A stretch of DNA of 64,000 nt, taken from Gammaproteobacteria bacterium (GTDB taxonomy: Bacteria > Pseudomonadota > Gammaproteobacteria > Steroidobacterales > Steroidobacteraceae). Below, one piece after another: positions 10,475 to 18,223 of this stretch. The position numbers and the translations under genes were made by a program. Location of the stretch: NCBI GenBank assembly GCA_028870355.1, contig JAGWPU010000087.1:1-64000 (forward strand), in the 5' to 3' direction. Position 1 is the first letter of the stretch, and every line of letters begins with the position of its first letter. Below the pieces are notes generated by a model. The model did no database searches. It worked only from the letters and a program-made list of their open reading frames with translations, and was not told the origin of the DNA.

Positions 10475-11728
10475 TCAGTGAAGCCGCGGGCGGGTACTGC
10501 GCACGTCCCGCCACGAGATCGCGCTCAGCAACACGTCGCGCTCGTCGACGATCGGCAACGCGCGAAAGCCGTAGCGTGCGAACATGTCCGAGGCTTCCCG
10601 CAGCGTCGCCTCCTTCGACAGCGTGATCACGTTGCTCGTCATGATGTCGGCGAGCGACTGGCCCGGCTCGGCGGCCACCATGTCGCGAATGTCCACGACG
10701 CCCTTGAGCGTTCCCGCGGCGTCCGTGACGTAGACGTACATCACCACCTCCTTGTCCTTCGCGAGCTCCCGGTATCGCGCGAGCACGCTCTCGGCCGGCG
10801 TCTCCGGCGGCAGGCGGATCAGCTCGGAGGAGCCGTACGGGAGGATGTGCTCGTCGTGATGGTCGATGATCTGTTCGACCTTCCGGGATTTCTCGCGGTC
10901 GAGGCGTTTCAGGATCGCGTCGGCCTGATCGGCCGGCAGGATCGCCAGGATGTCCGCGGCCTGGGCGGGGGTCATCTCGTTGATCAATGCGGCCGCACGA
11001 TCCTTGTCGATCGCCCGGACCAGCTCGCGTTGCACCCGCGGCTCCATCTCCTCGAGGGTCTCGGTCGCATGCTCCCGGTCTAGCACGTTGAACAGCGCGA
11101 CGCGCTGTCCGCCCTCGAGTTCCTCGAGGATGTCCGCGAGATCCACCGGATGGATCTCGGACAGCTGATCCTTGGACACCTTCAGCTTGATGTTCCCCTG
11201 GAAGCTGCCGAGGGTCTCCGGCAGCGGCTGCACGTAGAGCCACGACACCCGGCTCTGTGAATTTCGGGATGTCAGCAGCTTCGCGAGCCGCCGCAGCCCG
11301 AGCCGCCGTAGCGCCCGGTAATGGCTGTAGTCGACCTCGGCGGCGTAGAGCTTCGGATCCTGGAACGCCAGCTTGACGTCGTACACCACCTCGACGTCGT
11401 GATCGTCGAGATCGATGATCTTCTTGTCGAGGATGTGGTCCTTCAACAGGATCTGGGTGCTCTGCGGCGAGATCGCATACCGCTCCAGTTCGTCGGCCGG
11501 GAGATCGAGGATCACTTCGTGGTTGGATATCAGCAGGACCTTGTCCCAGGGCACGAGCAGGGAGGCGTATCCGAACGAGCGTCCGACGACCACGTGCGTC
11601 ACCTCCGGAAGGCGGGCGCTCTCGGCGATCGCCAGATCCTCGACCCGGCCGACGGCGCGCTTGCGCGCGAATACCTTGCGTCCGAGGATTTCACTGAGAT
11701 AGAACTCGTGCTCGAGAATCGTCGGCAT
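10475..11728 (-). CDS. Soluble PRC-barrel / MgtE-N / CBS-domain protein
   Basis: 417-residue cytoplasmic protein without transmembrane helices. Order: an N-terminal PRC-barrel-like region (about 8-90, FYLSEILGRKVFARKRAVGRV), a linker, an MgtE N-terminal-type helical domain (about 185-290, with HPVDLADILEEL, LINEMTPAQAADILAILP and LKRLDREKSRKVEQI repeats), and a pair of CBS domains to the end. In MgtE channels this N-CBS module senses cytosolic Mg2+ and gates the pore; here the pore domain is absent. It lies in one operon with a divergent NRAMP transporter and a 58-residue membrane protein, so I infer that it senses Mg2+ and regulates that transporter. The start is 4 bp after the small gene. 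Confidence 0.86.
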   Translation of the reverse strand: MPTILEHEFYLSEILGRKVFARKRAVGRVEDLAIAESARLPEVTHVVVGRSFGYASLLVPWDKVLLISNHEVILDLPADELERYAISPQSTQILLKDHILDKKIIDLDDHDVEVVYDVKLAFQDPKLYAAEVDYSHYRALRRLGLRRLAKLLTSRNSQSRVSWLYVQPLPETLGSFQGNIKLKVSKDQLSEIHPVDLADILEELEGGQRVALFNVLDREHATETLEEMEPRVQRELVRAIDKDRAAALINEMTPAQAADILAILPADQADAILKRLDREKSRKVEQIIDHHDEHILPYGSSELIRLPPETPAESVLARYRELAKDKEVVMYVYVTDAAGTLKGVVDIRDMVAAEPGQSLADIMTSNVITLSKEATLREASDMFARYGFRALPIVDERDVLLSAISWRDVRSTRPRLH

Positions 11729-11732
11729 CGCC

Positions 11733-11909
11733 TCATCCCCTGGTCACGATCCGCACGAAACCATAGACCATCAACAATACCAGGCCGATCAGGTACAGTC
11801 GCAGCACGAGGAGCGACCCTCGTACCGCGCCGGACATCGCGATTCGCGGCGTCCGATAGCGCGCGTTGATCTGGCCGATTTTCGTCAGCAGCGCGTGCAC
11901 CTTGTTCAT
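11733..11909 (-). CDS. 58-residue single-helix membrane protein between NRAMP and CBS genes
   Basis: Small unrecognised protein, start MNKVHALLTKIGQIN, with a basic amphipathic N-half and one transmembrane helix near the C-terminus (about residues 33-54, LLVLRLYLIGLVLLMVYGFV). ATG 11909 is 13 bp after the stop of the NRAMP gene; its stop is 4 bp before the start of the CBS gene, so it fills the gap in the operon almost exactly. No obvious Shine-Dalgarno beyond a weak GAGCGACGAG stretch; translational coupling is likely. It may anchor the soluble MgtE-N/CBS protein to the transporter (inference from position). The alternative is a chance frame, but the tight packing argues against that. Confidence 0.6.
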   Translation of the reverse strand: MNKVHALLTKIGQINARYRTPRIAMSGAVRGSLLVLRLYLIGLVLLMVYGFVRIVTRG

Positions 11910-11922
11910 GGGGACTCGTCGC

Positions 11923-13191
11923 TCACTGGAAGTAGCCGGGGAACAGCACGGTGATGCCGTACAGCGTGGACAGGACGATGATCGACACGACGATGCCGCC
12001 GCCGATGAGGTTCTGAACGGGCGTATTGCGGCGGTCGCCCATCGTGGCCTCGTCGTTCAGCAGCAGGATCAGGAACACCAGGGCCGCCGGCAGCAGCGTG
12101 ACCGCCACCACCTGCACGAACAGCGTGATCAGCACGAGCGGGGCCTTCGGGATCAGCACGATCGCGCCCGCGGTCGCGAGCATCGCCAGATACGTCGCGT
12201 AGAACCAGGGGGCCTCGCGGATCTTCGTGTTCAGGGAGTGGGCCCAGCCGAAGATCTCGCCGAACGCCCAGGAGCTCGCGAGCGAAATGCAGATCGCGCC
12301 GAGGAGTCCCGCATCGAACAGGCCGATCGCGAGGAGCGTCCCGACCCAGCGGTTCGTGGTCATGAGCTGCTGGGAGGCCTGTGCCGCGCTGTCGATGTCG
12401 ATGCCGGGGAGCACCGTCCCGGTCACGATCACGATGAAGATCGCGACGACGACCGTGACCACGGAGCCGAGGAAGGTGTCGAAGCGCCCCCAGGGGATGT
12501 CCTTCTCCTGCATCCCCTTGTCGACCACCGCGCTCTGCTGGAAGAAGAGCATCCAGGGGGCGATCGTGGTGCCGATGTTCGCCATCAGGAAGAAGAACAG
12601 CTGGCCGTTGAAGCCACCCGCGAAGTTCGGGATCAATCCCTCGTGCAGCACGGCCTGCATCGACGGGTGCACCAGGAACGCCCCGGGGATGTAGACCAGA
12701 TTCAGCGCGCAGAACAGCAGCGCGAGCTTCTCGAACGTCCAGTAGCGCCCGTTCAGCACGATGATCATCATCAGCGCGATCACGGCGATCACCGTCACCC
12801 ACGGCGGCATCCCGAAGATCGCGAGGGCCGCCGTCATGCCGACGAACTCGGTGACCAGGGTCAACCAGTCGACGATCAGCAGATCGAGGAGCGAGAACCA
12901 CCCCCAGAACGCGCCGAATCCATCGAAGATCGCCTCGGCATGACCGCGCTTGGTCACCGCCCCGAGCCGGACCGTCATCTCCTGCACATAGTACGCGACG
13001 GGAACGAGCAGCAGCAGGAACCAGATCAGGTGATAGCCGTACTTGGCCCCCGTCGCCGCATAGGTCGTGATGCCGCCGGCGTCGTTGTCGGCGACCATCA
13101 CGACCAGCCCCGGACCGGCGATCACGAGATACAGGGCGACCGCCTTCCAGGCTTTGCGCGACCAATAGTACAGTCGTGCGAAGAAATTCAC
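11923..13191 (-). CDS. Divergent NRAMP/SLC11-family divalent metal transporter, probably Mg2+-selective
   Basis: Inner-membrane transporter with about 11 helices, 422 residues. The fold is NRAMP-like (GPGLV...ADNDAGGITTY in TM1; TMANIG...-type TM6), but the metal-site motifs differ. TM1 has D35-N36-D37-A-G-G instead of the DPGN motif. TM6 has A211-P212-W213 where Mn2+/Fe2+ transporters have M-P-H; the Met is the soft-metal ligand. Loss of this Met is the mark of NRAMP-related Mg2+ transporters (NRMT). Together with the MgtE-N/CBS gene this suggests Mg2+ uptake (inference). The start is GTG 13191. A near-consensus sigma-70 promoter precedes it at 13235-13262. Confidence 0.9.
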   Translation of the reverse strand: MNFFARLYYWSRKAWKAVALYLVIAGPGLVVMVADNDAGGITTYAATGAKYGYHLIWFLLLLVPVAYYVQEMTVRLGAVTKRGHAEAIFDGFGAFWGWFSLLDLLIVDWLTLVTEFVGMTAALAIFGMPPWVTVIAVIALMMIIVLNGRYWTFEKLALLFCALNLVYIPGAFLVHPSMQAVLHEGLIPNFAGGFNGQLFFFLMANIGTTIAPWMLFFQQSAVVDKGMQEKDIPWGRFDTFLGSVVTVVVAIFIVIVTGTVLPGIDIDSAAQASQQLMTTNRWVGTLLAIGLFDAGLLGAICISLASSWAFGEIFGWAHSLNTKIREAPWFYATYLAMLATAGAIVLIPKAPLVLITLFVQVVAVTLLPAALVFLILLLNDEATMGDRRNTPVQNLIGGGIVVSIIVLSTLYGITVLFPGYFQ

Positions 13192-13234
13192 GGGAGCACC
13201 TCGAAGCCCTGGTCACGCGCCGGCCGGCCCCGTG

Positions 13235-13262
13235 ATCATACCATCCCGGGGTATAGTATCAA
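13235..13262 (-). promoter_or_regulatory. Sigma-70-type promoter of the NRAMP operon
   Basis: On the minus strand a -35 TTGATA (13262-13257) and a -10 TATGAT (13240-13235), each 5/6 to consensus, are separated by 16 bp. Transcription would begin near 13228, giving a leader of about 38 nt before the GTG start at 13191. This is too short for a Mg2+ riboswitch. Confidence 0.6.
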
Positions 13263-13295
13263 CCGCGGCGCCGGCCGCGGCGCCGGCCGCGGTTG
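13260..13295. repeat. GC-only inverted/tandem repeat in divergent intergenic region
   Basis: Arms CAACCGCGGC (13260-13269) and GCCGCGGTTG (13286-13295) are perfectly complementary. They flank a core built from two copies of a 12-bp unit CGCGGCGCCGGC. The element abuts the -35 of the NRAMP promoter and lies 54 bp before the SIMPL gene. It could be an operator or a transcript hairpin; no known motif is recognised. Confidence 0.5.
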
Positions 13296-13348
13296 CCGTC
13301 GGCGGGCAGCGCGACGAGAATGGCGGGTGAACCCTGTCGAGAGGCCCG

Positions 13349-14071
13349 ATGTTCCGTCGCACGCTCATTCTCGGTATCGCGGGGACGCTGGTCGGCACCG
13401 TGGCGCTTGCGCGCCCGGAGGGACGTACCTGCGCACCTCAGATCGGCAACACGGCAAGCCTCGCGGCGACGGCGCGCGAGACGGTGGTCCCCGACGAGGC
13501 CGTGGTCACGCTCAGCGCGATCGAGCATGGAACCGACGTGGCCGCGGCGACCCGGGAGGTGCTGCGCCGGGTGAACGAGGCGATCGCCGTGGTGGCGACC
13601 GTCCGCGGGATCGTCGCGGAGACGACCGGATTCCAGACGATGCGGGATTACCGTGTGGTGAACAACGCCCAGGTCGCCGACGGCTGGACGGTGCGCGACG
13701 AGATCGTCCTCACCTCGGTAGATTTCAAGGCGCTCGGCCAGCTCACGGGGCGGTTGGCGGGAACCTGGCACGTCGAATCGACCTCGACCCGGATCTCGAG
13801 CCGCTTGCGCGAGCGGGCCGAGCGATCGTTGACGGACCAGGCGATCGCCTCGTTCCGCGCAAGGGCCGCGCGCATCACGAGCGACTTCGGCCTGCATCAC
13901 GCCAGGCTGTGCACCCTCGACGTCGGCCAGCTCCAGGGCGACCGCTCGCTCCCACGACCGATGTATTCGACGCTCGCCGTGCAGCGGGCGACAGTCGAGC
14001 CTCCCCTGCCGATCGCGCCCGGTCGGACGACCCTGAGCGTGACCGTCAGCGGTTCCGTGCGGATGGAGTGA
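13349..14071 (+). CDS. SIMPL-domain (DUF541) exported protein
   Basis: 240-residue protein with an N-terminal signal peptide (MFRRTLILGIAGTLVGTVALA). The body matches the SIMPL/DUF541 pattern: LAATARETVVPDEAVVTLSAIEHG, a second strand set YRVVNNAQVADGWTVRDEIVLTS, and the helix RARAARITSDFGL; the end SVTVSGSVRME completes the fold. Family members are periplasmic or membrane-anchored; E. coli YggE lowers oxidative stress, but a molecular activity is not established. It is a single gene between the metal-transport operon (divergent) and a TonB receptor. Confidence 0.85.
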   Translation: MFRRTLILGIAGTLVGTVALARPEGRTCAPQIGNTASLAATARETVVPDEAVVTLSAIEHGTDVAAATREVLRRVNEAIAVVATVRGIVAETTGFQTMRDYRVVNNAQVADGWTVRDEIVLTSVDFKALGQLTGRLAGTWHVESTSTRISSRLRERAERSLTDQAIASFRARAARITSDFGLHHARLCTLDVGQLQGDRSLPRPMYSTLAVQRATVEPPLPIAPGRTTLSVTVSGSVRME

Positions 14072-14207
14072 TCCGACGGCGCACACCTGATGTCGCAGGC
14101 GGACCTCGCCGCGAACTGTGCCGCGAACGCCGCGGCGCGATGGTTTGACATGGCCTACCACGCGTTGTTAAATCTTTCGACAAGTTAATTAGACTAACCA
14201 CCGGGAT

Positions 14208-14242
14208 CATCGGGTGACGCCCCGACGGGACGCCACCCGATG
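14208..14242. promoter_or_regulatory. Perfect 9-bp inverted repeat in leader of TonB receptor gene
   Basis: CATCGGGTG (14208-14216) and CACCCGATG (14234-14242) are exact reverse complements around a 17-nt loop that has its own CCCC/GGG pairing. It lies 66 bp before the chosen start (14309) and just downstream of an AT-rich stretch (14165-14197) that probably holds the promoter. It could be an RNA hairpin or an operator. The right arm contains the alternative ATG at 14240, which would then be buried. Confidence 0.5.
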
Positions 14243-14308
14243 GCGCAGCTTCGGCGAAATGACTCGAGCCGTGCACCGCCAGGACCAGGACAACATGGGG
14301 ACCTTCAC

Positions 14309-16768
14309 ATGATCGACTCCAATCGCCACCGAGCAAATCGTCCCGGCCGCATTCGCCAGCCACGGCGGGCGTGCGCGGCGCCGGTCACCGCAGCGGTATT
14401 GACGGCGCTGTACGGCGGCATCGTGCATGCGGATCAGTCTTCCGCGCTTCAGGAAATCGTCGTCACGGCGACGCGACATGCGGTGAACGCACAGAGCTTG
14501 CCGATCAGCATCACCGCGATCCCGGGTTCGGCGCTCGCGAATGCGGGGATCGCCGACACGGTCGATCTCGGTCACTTCATCGCCGGCGTCAACGTGACCG
14601 ACAAGGGCGCTTTCGGGGGAGTCAACGGCTCGACGCTCATCATTCGCGGCCTGAACAGCGACTCGACGTCCGGCGAATTCATCCAGTCGTCGCCGATCGT
14701 GCAGCCGGTCGCAACCTATCTGGACAACACCCCGATATTCTTCAATCTGCGCCTGCAGGACCTCGCCCGAGTCGAGATCCTGCGGGGACCGCAGGGTACG
14801 CTCTACGGCTCGGGGTCCCTGGGCGGTACGATCCGCTTCGTCGAGAACCCGCCGAGCTTCCGGGGCTTCGACGCCACCGCCGAGGCCGGGGTGAGCGATA
14901 CCGCGCACGCGCACGGTCTCAACAAGGAGGTGAGCGGGATGCTCAACGTCCCGCTGTCGAGGACGTTCGCGGTTCGCATGGACGCGGCCTATACGGGCGA
15001 GGCCGGATTCATCGACCAGCCGAATCTCTACACCCTGGATGCGTCCGGCGCACCCATCGCCGTACAACCAGGAAATCTCTTGAGCCCGCCGCGGACCTAC
15101 ACCGTGCGCGGAACGAATTCCGAGATCTATCGCTCCGCGCGCGTCTCGGCGCTGTGGCGGCCGAACGACGCGTTCCATGCGGATCTGTCGTATTACTTCC
15201 AGGAATCGCTCGCCGACGGCTACCCGTACGACGCGCCCTATTACGGCCTGCGCGCATTGTCGTCGTCGGACTACACGCGTGCGACCACGGACGACAAGGT
15301 GGACTTGCTCGCGCTGACCCTGCACTACGACCTGGGCTTCGCGACGCTCACCTCCAACAGTTCGTTCGCGAAGCACGACAACACCACCGCGGGCGACGTC
15401 ACCTCGCTCTACGACTATTTCCCGTTCTACGCGTCCCTCTACGGAATGAACCCGCGGGTGCTGGTCACCGGCCATCAGGGTTTCCACGACAAGCCGTGGG
15501 CCGAAGAGCTGCGACTCGCATCGAGGACCGGCGGTCGTTACGAATGGGTCGCGGGCCTCTTCTACAAGAGCGAGACGACCAACATCCTCGAGCACGACTT
15601 CTATCCCGGATACCTGGACTACTTCAACGCCTGCGTGCCAGTCTACGGCGCCGGCGACGGGATCAACCCGTCCCAGTGCGGCATCGGCGAGACCGCCTAC
15701 ACGGGCAGCAATCCGCCGAACGTGATCGACGGCATTCCGATCCTGAAGGACCAGGCCTACATCGGCGACTTCGAGACCAAGTACACCGATCTCGCGGCCT
15801 TCGGCGAGTTCACCTGGCACTTCGCATCCGCATGGAGCCTCACGGGCGGCATGCGGCTCTTCCGCCAGACGGTGGCGCAAACCCAGCAGACCGGGCTCCT
15901 GTTCGACGGACCCGCCTACGTCGCCAACGAATCCCGCAGCGACGCCTGGCGAAAGGCCCTGTGGAAGGTGAACGTCGCGTATCACTTCAATGAGACCAAT
16001 CTGGCCTACGCAACCTGGTCCCAGGGCTTCCGCCGCGGCGCGGTCAACGCACTGCCGCCGAACGAGGCCGCGGTCGGCTACGTGACCCCGCCGGCACTGT
16101 TCAAGGTCGCTCCGGACACGGTCGACAACTACGAGATCGGCGCGAAGGGAACGCTCGCGGGCCGGCTGCGATACTCGGCGGCGGTCTACGACATGGAGTG
16201 GCACAACGTGCAGCAGTCGGCGTTCCTGACGCCGCTCGCGCTCCCGGGCGCGATCAACGTCGGCAATGCCTACAGCCGCGGCTTCGAGACCGAACTGTAC
16301 GCGCTGCTCACCGAGCATCTCACGGGACAACTCGATTACACCTACGACGTGACGAAGCTCACCAGTTACTCGGGAATCGCACTCCAGGGTCTCACGGTGC
16401 CGCCGCCGCCGCCCGGTTCGCAGCTGCCCGGGACGCCGAAGAACTCGCTTGCGATCGGCCTGAAATACGGAGATATTCCGGTGGGGCCCGGCACGATGCG
16501 CTTCGCGGTGAACGCCTATTACCGCAGTGCGCTCCTTCCGGCGCTCTCGGCGACGATTCCGACCGTACCCGGTTACACGATGCTCGGCGCCCGGGCCACG
16601 TACCAGCAGGCTCACTGGCAGGCGACGCTCTACGGAGACAACCTGACGAATGCGCTGGGCGTGAATTCCTACACCGACCCGGTCCAGTGGGGCCAGTACT
16701 ATCAGGCGCTGGTGTCGAGGCCGCGCACGATCGGGCTCACGCTGACCTACCGCTTCCGCGCCGACTGA
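14309..16768 (+). CDS. TonB-dependent receptor
   Basis: Complete outer-membrane receptor, 819 residues. An atypical Arg-rich leader is followed by a hydrophobic stretch (AAPVTAAVLTALYGGIVHA) and the TonB-box-like EIVVTATR. The plug domain contains ITAIPGSALANAGI, STLIIRGLNSDS and VEILRGPQGTLYGSGSLGG. The barrel ends LTYRFRAD. Start ATG 14309 is favoured by position before the signal-like region; ATG 14240 would add 23 residues but lies in an inverted repeat. It converges with a TPR-sulfotransferase gene, a pairing often seen with this receptor class in sphingomonads and Steroidobacter relatives. Ligand unknown. Confidence 0.92.
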   Translation: MIDSNRHRANRPGRIRQPRRACAAPVTAAVLTALYGGIVHADQSSALQEIVVTATRHAVNAQSLPISITAIPGSALANAGIADTVDLGHFIAGVNVTDKGAFGGVNGSTLIIRGLNSDSTSGEFIQSSPIVQPVATYLDNTPIFFNLRLQDLARVEILRGPQGTLYGSGSLGGTIRFVENPPSFRGFDATAEAGVSDTAHAHGLNKEVSGMLNVPLSRTFAVRMDAAYTGEAGFIDQPNLYTLDASGAPIAVQPGNLLSPPRTYTVRGTNSEIYRSARVSALWRPNDAFHADLSYYFQESLADGYPYDAPYYGLRALSSSDYTRATTDDKVDLLALTLHYDLGFATLTSNSSFAKHDNTTAGDVTSLYDYFPFYASLYGMNPRVLVTGHQGFHDKPWAEELRLASRTGGRYEWVAGLFYKSETTNILEHDFYPGYLDYFNACVPVYGAGDGINPSQCGIGETAYTGSNPPNVIDGIPILKDQAYIGDFETKYTDLAAFGEFTWHFASAWSLTGGMRLFRQTVAQTQQTGLLFDGPAYVANESRSDAWRKALWKVNVAYHFNETNLAYATWSQGFRRGAVNALPPNEAAVGYVTPPALFKVAPDTVDNYEIGAKGTLAGRLRYSAAVYDMEWHNVQQSAFLTPLALPGAINVGNAYSRGFETELYALLTEHLTGQLDYTYDVTKLTSYSGIALQGLTVPPPPPGSQLPGTPKNSLAIGLKYGDIPVGPGTMRFAVNAYYRSALLPALSATIPTVPGYTMLGARATYQQAHWQATLYGDNLTNALGVNSYTDPVQWGQYYQALVSRPRTIGLTLTYRFRAD

Positions 16769-16775
16769 CGGTCGC

Positions 16776-18185
16776 TCACGCCTCGGGTTCGATCCCGGCC
16801 GCGCGCAGCCGCGTGGCGAGCGGCTCGAGTTCGCGGGCGTAGTGACGCCAGGACGCCACCGAATCCGCGTAGATCGGTCGGCGCACCTGCGCTGCACTCG
16901 CGGTGGCGACCGGCGTGGGGTTGCGCTCGAACGCGAGGCATCGTGGATCGAAAGCGATCCCGAGCGCGGTGAACAGGCGGCGGGCCTCCTGCTCCGGCCG
17001 GGCGATCAGTGATTCGTACTCGATCTCGATCAAGCGACCGGGCAGGACTCGCTTCCAGTGATCCATGAGCCGCCGGTACGCAGCGTAATAGTCCGCCAGT
17101 TCGTTCAGATCGTACGAGAACGGATAGCCGCGGTCGAACAGCACTTTATAGATGCTGAGGCAGGTCGCGATCGGCCCACGGATCACATGGACCATCTGCG
17201 CCGCCGGCAGTGCCCGCGCGATGAGACCGCAGTAGAGGAAATTCAGGGGTAACTTGTCGGTGAAGAACGGCGTTCGACCGGTCCGCGGCCGCGTACGGGC
17301 GAGATAGGCATCCCCGAGCGCTGCGAAGTCGAGCTTCGCCGACTCGGCGATCAGCGCGTCGCGCGCGACCGGGCCGCGCTGGCGATGCGTCACCGCAGCG
17401 ACTACGGCCAGGCCGAAGTCGGGCAACTCGCCCGCCGAATGGACTTGAGGATGGCTGCCCAGCATCCGGTCGACGAGCGTCGAACCGGTGCGGGGCATGC
17501 CGAGAATGAAGATCGGCTCATGGCTCGCGGCGCCGCCCGGGCCATTCGGCTCGGCCGGGAAGGCCGCGCGAATCGCCTCCATCGTCGTCATATCCCGCCG
17601 GACATCGTATTCGAGGTGACGACGCCGCAGGGTCGCGCCGGCGGTCAACTGCGACCATGCCCGGGAGAACTCGCCGAGGTCTTCGTACTCCTTCGCGAGC
17701 GCATAGTGCAACGGCACCCGGGCGCGCCAGTCTGCGGGCGCCGAAGCGAGCGCTCGCTCGAGTTCCGGCAAATGATTCCGTTCGATCGATTGAACGCGCA
17801 ACTCGGAGCGATTGAGGTGCGCCTGGGCATCGCCAGGCGCGAGCCTCAGGCACGCGTCGTAATCCTGCTCCGCCCCCTCGAGATCGCCCAGGAACCGGCG
17901 CACCGTGGCGCGATTGAACCAGTGCCGCGGCTCCTTGGGCGCGAGCGCGACGCACTGATCGTAATATCCCCGTGCCGCCGGGTAATCGCCGGCGAGCACG
18001 CACAGATCGCCGAGTTCGGCGTTCGCGCGCGCGCGCAGGTCCGCCGAACCCGCAATACCGCCGGCCAGCCCATCGAGCCGGCGAATCGCGGTCTCGGCGG
18101 CCGCGAAGTCGCGTCGGGCGAGCGCCTGGAGCGCCGACTGGCGAGTCGCCGACCAGGCGACGGAATCATTCGACGGGCGAGGCAT
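16776..18185 (-). CDS. TPR-repeat sulfotransferase
   Basis: 469 residues. The N-half (about 15-185) holds tetratricopeptide-type helices (ELGDLCVLAGDYPAARGYYDQCVALAP, NRATVRRFLGDLEGAEQDYD). The C-half is a sulfotransferase: the PAPS 5'-phosphosulfate loop IFILGMPRTGSTLVDRM at about 225-241, and a later VIRGPIATCLSIYK, the 3'-phosphate-binding region. The family transfers sulfate from PAPS to carbohydrate, peptide or other hydroxyls; the acceptor is unknown. No signal peptide, so cytoplasmic. Converges on the TonB receptor with a 7 bp gap. PAPS supply may involve the sulfur genes further along, although cysH here is an APS-type reductase. Confidence 0.88.
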   Translation of the reverse strand: MPRPSNDSVAWSATRQSALQALARRDFAAAETAIRRLDGLAGGIAGSADLRARANAELGDLCVLAGDYPAARGYYDQCVALAPKEPRHWFNRATVRRFLGDLEGAEQDYDACLRLAPGDAQAHLNRSELRVQSIERNHLPELERALASAPADWRARVPLHYALAKEYEDLGEFSRAWSQLTAGATLRRRHLEYDVRRDMTTMEAIRAAFPAEPNGPGGAASHEPIFILGMPRTGSTLVDRMLGSHPQVHSAGELPDFGLAVVAAVTHRQRGPVARDALIAESAKLDFAALGDAYLARTRPRTGRTPFFTDKLPLNFLYCGLIARALPAAQMVHVIRGPIATCLSIYKVLFDRGYPFSYDLNELADYYAAYRRLMDHWKRVLPGRLIEIEYESLIARPEQEARRLFTALGIAFDPRCLAFERNPTPVATASAAQVRRPIYADSVASWRHYARELEPLATRLRAAGIEPEA

Positions 18186-18223
18186 GCCCCATCCTACGCC
18201 GAGTCCCTCGCGTCAGCGGCCGT

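Noticed and set aside
8384-11083. 899-codon plus-strand frame
   Set aside because: Runs antisense across four clearly recognisable minus-strand genes; composition is that of a shadow frame.
11866-14148. 760-codon plus-strand frame over the NRAMP and SIMPL genes
   Set aside because: His/Asp/Arg-rich shadow of the NRAMP gene that then reads the SIMPL gene in a wrong frame.
14207-16897. 896-codon minus-strand frame
   Set aside because: Complete antisense of the TonB receptor gene; no motif and shadow-type composition.
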